From Mytilus galloprovincialis (taxonomy: Eukaryota; Mollusca; Bivalvia; Mytilida; Mytilidae), in NCBI RefSeq assembly GCF_965363235.1, contig NC_134846.1:61927121-61991120 (forward strand): a DNA stretch of 64,000 bases, in the 5' to 3' direction. The notes under the pieces are model-generated. The model made no database searches. It worked only from the letters and a program-made list of their open reading frames with translations, and had not been told where the DNA came from. The first letter of the stretch is position 1. Every line of letters starts with the position of its first letter. Shown in pieces: positions 24,737 to 36,700 of the stretch. The translations under genes were made by a program, and so were the position numbers.

Positions 24737-27700
24737 CTGCAAAATATATGCACACAGTAATGACAGTGCCCGATATTTAAGAATAAACAACAGATGTTTA
24801 TAGTCAACCGACAAAAAAAGTAACTAGAAGTTGCTCTATGTAACTGCGACTTCTTTTGTATGATATATAGTACATTCATTAAGTGGATGGCTCTTTTATT
24901 CTAGGACTATTCATTATATATGAATTAACCCAATTACATGTATTCTGGTCACGTATTAATTTTTCTTTAATATAACTATATATAACTAAAGTCTAAGTGG
25001 ACTCTTCCTTTTTATGAACAGTGGGTAACACATTTTTGGTTTTTCCCCAAGAGTTGTTTCGTGCCATTGATCAACAAAATGAGGTTCACTTTAATGGGTG
25101 GTATTTCATTTATATGAAGAAAAAAGTTAAATCACAAAAATACTGAACTCCGAGGAAAATTCAAAACCGACAGTCCCTAATCAAATGGCAAAATCAAAAG
25201 CTCAAACACATCAAACGAATGGACAACACTTGTCATATTCCTGACTTAGAACAGGCATTTGCTTATGTCGAAAACAAGACTACTGACTGTAATATATTAT
25301 TCTATTTCCTAAATGATAAAATTTCACTTCATCTGAACTTAAATGACAACTATTGCTATCTGAGAAGCAGACGAGTCAAATGAAGCAAATGTAAGGTTAT
25401 TTTGTACTTAACTTTTGAAAATCTGTTTTTTTCCTATTAACATAGTCTATGTAACCATGTGTATATATGAATATGATTATACATACTTTCTCATATACTT
25501 TCTTTTGTTTTCATCGGCTATGTCTGCGAGTGGCATATTAAAAAGACCAAAGGTAGCACCTGATGCACAGCTTAAACATAAAATAGTTAAAATCATATAT
25601 ATAAGCATTAAACTCTACTATAATATGTTGGAGTGTTTTGGTTAAATTAAAAAAAATATGCATCTTTTTACCGGTCCAACGATTTACAGAAAAGAGCGAC
25701 GATTTACAGAAAAGAACCGAAAAGAACCGAAAAGGACCAAAAAGAACCGAAAAGGACCGAAAAGAACCGAAAAGAGGATGCATATATATTTATTAAATAA
25801 AGTTAAAACCATGTATATATACACGGATTTTTTTTTATATTGTTAACAATTCTTCGTAATAATAAAATGGAATGCATAATTCAAAATTTAGATTGTGCAT
25901 TTATAGGGATTATGTGAATTTACAAAAGAGAAACAATATAACTTGTTTTTTTTTAGTAATATTTTTTTAATATATGTATTTAATTATCATTTATTTTTCA
26001 TCAAGGATTTTAATCTTATTATTTAAATATTTGTTTTTATAGATATAAGAAGGTGTGACAACTCACAATCAAAGTCATAATTTGTACAAGTAAACCAATT
26101 ATAGGTCAAAATAAAAATGAAAACGAGAAACAAGAAACACAAACCACATCAACAAACGACAACCATGCACTAAACATCAGGTTCCTAAATTAGGACAGGT
26201 GCAAATATAAATGCAGCAGGTTTAAACGTTTTAATTAGCATATTACATGTTTTTAATAATACGCAGTAAAAAAAAAATGAAAAGCAAATATTATCGTACT
26301 ACAAAAGTTTTTCCTTACATTTAAAAAAAAAATATATTTCGTTTGTTTATATTTAAGATGTCAGCATATTGCCCGGTGGCATTGGGTATGGTAATATAAA
26401 AAATATACATGTCAGCATCACCATTTCCTCTCGGATGTTAAATGTCAAATATACATTTTGTTGCACGTGATTTAATCACGATAATCGTCACTTTGTCACT
26501 TCTTGTTCCCAAGTATTTACATCTGGCAGATCTGGGGAATAAACTTCAACTGTCTTAAGGTCTTTAATGTATTTATTAGCTGCATCGTCATATGCAAGAA
26601 CCATATCACAATCTTTATTTTGAAGATATTTCGTTAAACAATTCAAGTAGGACAGAACAAATTGCGTTACAAACAAAGCAACAATAAACTCTTTATTATC
26701 TAGGGGTCGCTTTATTACCAACGATTACAAAAAAAAATCGATATCCTTTTCGGTTCTTTTCGGTCCTTTTCGGTCCTTTTCGGTTCTTTTCTGTAAATCG
26801 TCGCTCTTTTCTGTAAGTCGTCGAACCCTCTTTTTACCGTTGAATTTGAAAACCTAAAGTATTAAATTTACAACATAATAGTCTTGGTTACTATTTAATT
26901 TGTCCAAAAATATACTACCTAAAAGACCATTTTGAATCAAATATATCTAATGACATCGTATTGAGGTATCAAGAGAGCTTTCTGTACTGAAATGTCCATA
27001 TTTCTTTACATTTATCAATTAAATTTACACTTTTTGTGAAAGGTTCAAGAAATTCAGGACCATATGCACATCTCATGCCTTCTGTTCTTCTTGCCATGAC
27101 GAAGTTTAAAAGCCAAGACTTAGGTTGTTGTTTCCGGTCGTGGCATTAACTATCTGATAATGTTTGTGATTATGTCAGTTTAAAGGGGGAACATGTTGAT
27201 AAGTCATTTATATTTGTTATGTAGTTATATAAGCATTAGTACATCTAGTTTCTATGGATTTGTTAGAGCCGTCATCTCATTCATGGCCTACTGACTTTGA
27301 AAGATTTTCATAGTCATAGTTTATATGCCAAACATTGTGATAACGTCAGTAAAGAGGAGAATACTAATCATAAGTCAATTATTTATTGGCATATCTTATT
27401 TGGCTATCAATTTTAAGTATTTTTGTCATATAGCTCTTCAACGGTTTCGGTACTTATACATCCTCGGATTTCAAATGTTTGGCTTTGAGCGTTCCTGATG
27501 AAGGTAAATCCAGAAAAGCGCTTGTGTTTCCGTTGTGTCGTTTGTTTACTATAAGACGTGTCACGGTACTTATCTATCCCAAATTCATGTATTTGGTTTT
27601 GATGTTATATTTGTTATTCTCATAGGATTTTGTCTAATGCTTAGTCCGTTTCTGTGTGTGTGTGTGTTACATTTTAATGTTGTGTCGTTGTTCTCCTCTT

Positions 27701-30700
27701 ATATTTAATGCGTTTCCCTCAGTTTTAGTTTGTTACCCCGATTTTGTTTTTTGTCCATGGATTTATGAGTTTTGAACAGTGGTATACTACCGTTGCCTTT
27801 ATTTCGGACGCATTGAAATTATAAAACGTGTTGTTTTCAATTTTTTATTCCAATAATTTCAAGGATATCATTTGGACATCATTTCAGTGATGGTTCTTTA
27901 AAATTGAAAGTTTTGCATATTTACATGTTATATAATTCTGCCTTTTTAAATTTTACGTTTTCATTATACATTTACTATCCAAATTATAAACAGGCGATGC
28001 ATATCTCTGTGTCACAGTTCCCTATAACTTTTTTTGTTCATGGATTTTTTAAAATAAATCCAATGTATTTTATTCTCATTCTTTTTTCTATTGTTTGTTT
28101 ACATGAACGCGATTACTTACCTATCCATTAGAAGGAACAGCATCAAACACCATGGATGATTGTGACCAATGCAAAACATAACCAACCCAGCCAACACAGT
28201 ATACGCATAACTACATCTTATCACCTTGAAGTAGGAATAGGTCCGAAGTAATGGTGCTCCCATAATCACAATTACCTGAAAACATTAGTAAATATTTTTT
28301 CTTGCTACTTATATTTTTTTTTTTCATAAAGAAATGTTCTTTTACTTGGAAGATTTGGTATTGTCATATCAATAACAAAACTCCTAGTCTTTTTATAATA
28401 ATTTTTCATAATTGTGCGCTGTGGACTGTTTTAAGCATCTTTGACCAGACGTTTACGAAAATAACTGTCGAAATACTTCACTCCAGTGTTATGTGTAATT
28501 GAACGAATGATAGATTTTCTGTTAAAAAAAAAGGTGATATTTAAATAGTCAATCAGAATTCACAAAAAAAAACTAGGAAAGATGGACAATGTCAATGTTA
28601 AAAGAAGGCGAATAGACCGATGTCCCTCTAAACAGCACAGCACTTATCAAAACGAACCAGTCATATAACTATATCCTTATGTATAGTAACTAATAAAAGA
28701 GAGAAAGGAGATATCAAAGGGACATTCCAATGCAAATTCGAAAACAAACTGACAATGCCTTGGCAGAACACAAAAATGCCATGTTCCTGACGTGGTAGCT
28801 GTTGGTAAGTCCAACTTGACATACCAAAACATGAGGTAGGGAGATTAATATATAGCGCATAGAACTTAATAAATAACAAATCAAATAGGCAAATCCCTCA
28901 CTAACTACTAGTATTGTGAATGAGGTAAACAAAAAAGTACAGAACTCTTTTTTTCATATCTGTCATATATAACAACAGAAATGCTTAGACAGATTGAAGA
29001 AATAAACATCCCGATATACATTTATTTAAACTATATAAAAAAGAAGATGTGGCATGATTGCCAATGAGACAACTCTCCACAAGAGATCAAAATGACACAG
29101 AAATTAACAACTATAGGTCACCGTAAGGCCTTCAACAATGAACAAAGCCCATACCGCATAGTCAGCTATAAAAGGCCCCTAAATGACAATGTAAAACAAT
29201 TCAAACGAGAAAACTAACGTCCTTATTTATATATAAAAAAATGAACGAATAACAAATATGTAACACATAAACAAACGACAACCACTGAATTACAGACTCC
29301 TGACTTGGGACAGGCACATACATACATAATGTGGCCGGGTCAAACATGTTAGCGGGACCCAAACCCTCCCCTAACCTGGGACAGTGGTATAACAGTTCGA
29401 CACAAGAATGTGTCCCAAGTACACGGATGCCCCACTCGCACTATCGTTTTCTATGTTCAGTGGACCGTGAAATTGGGATAAAAACTCTAATTTGGCATTA
29501 AAATTAGAAAGATCATATCATAGGGAACACGTGTACTAAGTTTCAAGTTGATTGGACTTCAACTTCATCAAAAATTACCTTGACCAAAAACTTTAACCTG
29601 AAGCGGGACGAACGAACGGACGGACGGACGGACGGACGAACGGACCCACAGACCAGAAAACATAATGCCCCTCTTCTATCGTAGGTGGGGCATAATAAGA
29701 ACGAATTATAACAATCAGTTGAAAAAGGCTTAACTCGTCAGATGAACAAAAATACAAGTGGACGTGGCACTCACAAAGAAGGAGACATACGAAATGTAGC
29801 ACATCGAGTGAGTATATGATGATTTTATGATCTAGTAAGCTCTGAACCAAGATCCTGCTACTCAGAAAATATTCCAAGATATGACGAAATATTGCTTAAA
29901 GAAACGGAATAGAAATATGTTTAGAGTATCATGAATTAAATTAAGAAAGGAAATGGGGAATGTGTCAAAGCGACAACAACCCGACCATAGAGCAGACAAC
30001 AGTCGAAGGCCACCAATGGGTCTTCAATGTAGCGAGACACTCCCGCACCCGTAGGAGTCCTTCAGCTGGCCCCTTAAAAAATATGTATACTAGTTCAATG
30101 ATAATGGACGTCATACTAAACTCCGAATTATACACAAGAAACTAAAATTAAAAATCATACAAGACTAACAAAGGTCAGAGGCTCCTGACTTGGGGCAGGC
30201 GCAAAATTGCGGCGGGGTTAAACATGTTTATGAGATTTCAACCCTCCCCGTGAAATCAGTTTAAACCACATCAAAGTATATAGCCCTGAATACCTGTCTG
30301 AGTAAAAAGCTGGATCAATCACCTATAACAGTTGTCATTTGAAAAGGTCTGAAAAATTGTAAATTAACTGATGTGAATCCCAGTAACATTATACTAGGAC
30401 TCCAAATAAGGCTTGCGATTTGTGCAAAACGATTAAATAATGAGCACATAGCGAGACACATAAAATTAATCATGGTATCCCAAAGAATTAGGGAGACAAT
30501 CAAATACAGCTAGCGAGACAATCAAATACAGCCAACATCATAATGCTCTCTTCTCTTCGAAACCATGGTATCAGAAAAGAAAACGTAAAGAACAGTCCAC
30601 AATACAAAATGTATTATCAACTGGATTTTGGTAAATTTCAGATTTGAAATGTCTGGTATACTAGTAAAGGCAAACAATAGATCGTTTAAAGCATTCAAAA

Positions 30701-33700
30701 TAAAATATGACACTTGGGCCACCTGAAACAAATATTTTTCGATTTTATAAATATTGAGAAATACTTTGACGTAATAGAAGTCAAAAGCTGAGCTGATCAA
30801 CCCGAAAGCTACATTAGCTGAACATTAAGATAATATTCATTCTCTCCTGACTAACTTTCATATGTGTATCAATCTTATGAAATACGCTATATTGCAATGA
30901 AAAAGTTTACCACATTCGTTACCTGACATCAATTGATAACACAAATTAACTGTTATTGTCACGTGTCACGGATATTTACCCATTTTGATTAAAAAACTCA
31001 ATTTGTACTTTTGGATAAAACAGTATCCGGTATCTAGCTATAAATACTATGTACCTTTAAAGACCCTAGAGGGATTTTGCTATTTAGTATTACTTTTTTT
31101 TTTTTGGTCGTATAGCTCTTCAACTCTTTTGGATCTTATACATCATTAGCGTTTAAATATTTGACATTGAGCGTTTCTAATGAAGGTATATCGCGCATGA
31201 TCATATGACTGTTGATTAATCAAAATCAAAAAACAACTGTTTTGTTATGTCTTTCTATATCTCATGTCCATTTTTGGATTCGAGCGTCATTGATGTGTCT
31301 TTTGAAGACGAAATGCGCTTAATAGGTTATCTTTACTACAGTGCTGTACGCGTGTATTGTAATTTTACATGGTTATCTATGATGAGTATTTGTATACTTT
31401 TAAAAAAGTGTTTTACTTCACTTTTACAGTACATTTTACTATCAATGGTTCACATCTCCATTTTGTGTTTGTGTTGCCTACCATTCACCCAGTAATTATT
31501 TCATCTGCGTTCTTATCATTCAAATGTCACATTTTAACTCTAAATCTTTATTTTGTAAATTTTGTAATTGGCTAGGATTGCAACTCCTTCTGATAAACGA
31601 CGAAGTTACATGTAAGTGTTCAAACAAGCAAAATGTTTTATGTATTATATCTGTTAGTATTTTGCTAAGAATTCGGCTGTTTTAGGTTACAAAAGGCACA
31701 AGTGACATTGAAAATGAAATGGGCATCAACTTTTATCTAACCCTTGTGTAGCATCGCCACCTGATATAGGTACCACTGAAGCAAAGAAACAATGATAGCC
31801 TAAAAGGGTATATTCTAATAATTTACCGCTATTCGCCGTACAGTTTAACCGCTTTGTTTTTATGAAGTTCTCTGTCGAATACAGTCTTATTCTAAGTATG
31901 CCGCTGTTCAATAAACATTAATCGATTTAACTAAAAAATATCCGAGTCACCAGTTTTTTTCAAGTTTGAACACGTCATATTTTTCATACCATCCTACATG
32001 TATCTGATTCTGACGATTTGAAGAGAGAGAGAGAGATGACCGCTTATGTAAAATTCGAGGGACCAGTCTTAAAATGAAGCAGGGGGACGCCGTGTCTGTT
32101 GTGTCTGTAATTTAATATAGTTTCTTTTTATAATGGAGGATAAGATATTACGCCACAGCAGTGTTCATCACAATATTGATCTGTTGATCAGTTATATACC
32201 GTATTTGTTGAGTATGGTGAGTTCATATTCCAACAGACAATCAGTATGTCATTAAGTTCTTATAGTGATGACGTTACGCACGATATTGCGTCCCAATTAG
32301 TAACGTCAAAATTTGACGTTTTACGTCGGTAATCGAGTATACTTTGTTCGTTTTGTTTGTTATCATTTTTGATCGATATGGATACTTCAAAGTCTTGAAT
32401 ATGTATGAAATATTTCCTACTGGTAGTTACTCAAGCAAAAATAAAAAATACAAAATAGGTATTTGGTTGAGAAAATAGTGCCTATAGTATCTTATATAAT
32501 GCGTTGGTCACCCGTTTAAATTTAAGAAGAGAGGGAAGGGAGGAAGCAATTCATGTTGCTTAAATAATATAGTTTTTTTGTTTTGTGCTTTTATCTTTTA
32601 TCTTTTTTTAAATGTTGTTGATTTTTTGTGTTTTTTTTAGGGGGGGGGTGTGATGATAAGTGAAAGGATTTTAATGAAAAAGACTTCTATTGTTTACAAC
32701 GGAGTAATTAAATCAAGAAAGAGAATGATTTCGTGAAAAAAATAATTATATTCATCTGATATGTTTACAAGCTTTGTATAATATCGAGGTGTAACTCCTC
32801 AGGTACAACAATTTTACTGCCTCCTTCAATTTCAACACAAATGAACCGTATTGCAGATGAATAGCAAATCGTAGTTCTACGCTTCACAAGTTTGAAAATA
32901 AACGGTTGATCTTTTATCCTCTCGTAATATAGCCCTTTCACAACTTTAGAATCTTGGTTAAATGAACAACCCCAGTCATCTGAAATATTTTACCTATTTA
33001 TTGACAAATTACCATATGTTTTTTTTTTTATTATTTTAGATAATTATCTATTTTCTATTTGATTATAACTACTATTATATATTACAGTTCTTATCGTGGT
33101 TTCTATGAGTCTATCTATTTTCGAAATTTGTGATTTGGTTATTTTGTTTTGTCCTCTGATCTTAAAACATGAAATCGAACCGTACTTGTTATTTAAAAAC
33201 AATGAAATTAATATCGTTCATATATCATATGATAATACGAACTGCTTTCAATTTCGATGGTCAAGGAGGGTATTGGCCTAATGAGTTCATATAAAGTGAT
33301 AAAAAGCCTGCGGCGATTTTAAGATATTAAGCTCGTGGCGAGATTTGTTCGACTCCGATCCTAATCGACAGTTATTGCAAATATTTTAACTTAAGGTCGC
33401 CTGATGTCCGGCTTCTCCTACCTATGATGAGAGGTCAATAAAATACAACAAATGCCGTTTATACATGTACATGATGTAGTGGTGTTTAACACCAAAACAA
33501 AGAACAAACTTTTAGAAATAACTTGAAAATACATATATGTATAGTGTCCCGAATCGAAAACGTTCAAAACGTAAGAAAATTGTTCAGTGGACAAACTTGC
33601 AAGACATTTGATTTGTTAAAAACGAAGTCATTTCGACTTAACAGCTTATCAAAAAGTATGTTATCGTATTGTGGGGTGAAAGCACAATTACGCAAAAGCA

Positions 33701-36700
33701 CTATTTTGTATGCTATACAAATAGAATATTTAATATAATGACGTTGAAACTGACAGTGTTTTGGTAAAAAGCGGCGAAATTCGACATTGGACAATCTTGC
33801 AAGACATTTTCCCGAAGCCAATGCGTTTTTATTTGTGGTGCGAGTGCTGTAAAATTCCGGATTTGAAATGGTCTATCTAAGCACTTTTGTAGGAATAATT
33901 TATGAAAACAAAATTTTATATCATCTGATATTTTAAAAAGCGATAACTTTTGATAACTTACCATTTTCCAAAACCTGACCATGGCGAGGATTATTCATTT
34001 TTGAAAAAATCAGCTTTGACCGTTCCATCAACACAAAAAAACAGCAATGACATAATAAATTATATATGACGTTTATCATTCTTGCGAATTTTCGCGGATT
34101 TTAAACTCTTTTTTAGACCACAAAAATTCCCGAAAAAGTTATTTTGCGAATAATTTGTTACGTCTGACACGCATATTTTTGACGTTTTGGCAACATTTGT
34201 ATCATTATTTGAAACTATTATGAAAAGTTAAAGATTTTTTTTTATATTTTTGGAAACAGTAATACCTGCCTAATCTATGGATATAAATTTCATAAAGCTG
34301 AACTATTTAGATTTCATAGAAGAGCTATTTATCAAATTGCTCTGTCGCATTTCAATGCATTGACGCAATAACGTGCTTAACGTCGCACCTATACATGACG
34401 ACATGTATCTGTTTTAGTGTGAAGCAGAATTCACACAAAATGTTCAAAGACAATAAGAAAAATCAGCTTCCAAATTTTCAAGATTATTAATAATGTCCAT
34501 CCCTGAATAACCCACATTTCAGTGTGCGCATATATATCATATATCCCAATTAACTAGAGACTATGGATACTAACGAAGCTAGAAATGCGTCCTTATATGT
34601 TAATCTTTTCCTGCATATTGACACAGGTTGGCTTCAAACTTGAATCATCCAAACACGCGATAATTTTATCTTCCTAATTGTCAATTTTCAATTTCTCATC
34701 AGTAGGCTCGCATACCATCTACCCAATCGTATGACGTTTACTTATCTCAAATAAACAAGTTTCTTTCGTGTATGTTCATACTTTAAGTATGTCCTTTCAA
34801 ATGATGTGCTCCTTACACCAAAACAATTGGTTGGCCAAAACAATGAGTCTGTATCTTAACTCACTTGCAACTTTTTTTGCGCTGTCTTTAGATACAAGAA
34901 TATGTGCCTGATCTATGACTTGAACGAATGTTTCCTATACTTGATTTTTTTTACATAGTATGGCCATTAAGGTATGTATGTCAGGAAACGTCTATCCGTT
35001 TAACGCGACCGGTTATGCTCTTTTTGTGGGGTTCATACGATTATCTCAGTTTGTGTTTGTTACCTTGAAATGCAACATATCAATCAAATTAAGATAAGAA
35101 CATCGACAATCTACCGTTGCCTCTTTTGGAGAACTTGCATGACGTTACAACATATACACATACTACTTGATTGATTGCTGTTAGATTAACCAACGTGACA
35201 AAGTTCGCGTGCCTTTTCAACACGCGATTTCTTTCCACTTACAAAATAAGGTTGACTATAAGATACATTTCAATTTGAATCACATCTGAATATTAAGTAA
35301 CAGAATATTACGTTCATAAACTCAAAATGGAGTTGGGACAACCTTTATGCCCGCGTCACACTGTCCCGATTTTTATATACGATGGACACCCGAATGCGAA
35401 AATTGTAAGTTCGTACGAAGTTGGTCCCGATCTCGTTAAAATACCAAAAAGTGACCGAAGCAAGTACGATGAATGACGAAGTCTATACGATGGTGCCGAA
35501 ATTATATACGATAGCAAAAGATGGACATACGAAGGTTAACCAAAGACGGGTATTTAAGCTTCGTATCTCAGCCGAAGCCTACACGATGGATCACGAAGGC
35601 TACACGATGGATTACGAAGGCTACACGATGGATTACGATGATGGCGCGATGGCCATACGATGTCTAAAAGATACGAACAGAATTTCGACAATATATCGTT
35701 TCTTTACAAGTCTGCCATGCATGGCGGGAAATCGATCTTTTTGTCTAATTCTTATAAAACTTAGTTTATTATCCCCTCGCCTACTACATTTAAGTTGCGT
35801 GTAGATAAAATTGTTATGGACACTCTAAAACCAAAATGCTCAAAACTTGGTATGGTGTTACTCGTTAAGAATATCTTAAGCGCTATTGACTTTAAAGTTC
35901 AAAGGTCAAGGTCACAGTGACAGTTCTAATACAAGGCAATATCACCCTTGTGGACACTCTAAAACCAATATGCTTAAAAAGATTTTAACCACATTTGGTA
36001 AATTGTTCCTCCTTGTAATGATCTGACATTTTTTACGTTCAAGGCCAAAGGTCAAGGTCATGCAGATGGACTTGTTTTGTCTCCTTGAAATAGCATAATA
36101 CACAGGAAATTGGTTGCTCATTTTTTTACCTGCTGGTTCTAAAGACAATATTAAAGGTATTTCCAGTTACTGAATGTTTTGGTTGATTTCTAAAAAAAAT
36201 AGTTTATGTATCAAATATGCATATTCAGTTTACCACTTTCTGCATGTGTCATATACAAATATAGTGTCCATATTTGTCCCCGATATGTTACATACGAGGG
36301 GATGCCACGCTCGGCATTGCCTTGTTTGAACTGTAAAATGTGTGCACTAGTCTGAATAATCACCCATAATTATGCCCATGTTTACTGATCTATCTTAAAG
36401 GTAAGGTAATGGGTTCGTTGATCCCTTTTATTAAAAAAGAGCTCTTTCCAGGAGAATATCATAATAATATAGACAAAAGGAAGAATGTGGGGAAAGCAAC
36501 AAATGCGGCAAAATATGACATATAGAAAACAAAATGGTTATGAAGTAAACATTCGTGTGACAACAACTCAGACGATACATAAAAAAATCAGAATAATGAA
36601 GAAAAAGTTGGTTTCCCTATATACGTGTACCTGCAGTGTTGGTGTACGAGGCGCGTTTATGATTTTCATTATGTTACTTGATATGAAAAATTGACAAAAA

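Noticed and set aside
33523-33982. Overlapping frames near 33.5-34.0 kb and a repeated 'CTTGCAAGACATTT'
   Set aside because: The two occurrences share only a short block and no frame shows a recognisable domain.
35421-35804. 127-residue frame with Tyr-Thr-Met-Asp repeats
   Set aside because: It is the translation of the subterminal TACGATGG array of a non-coding transposon.
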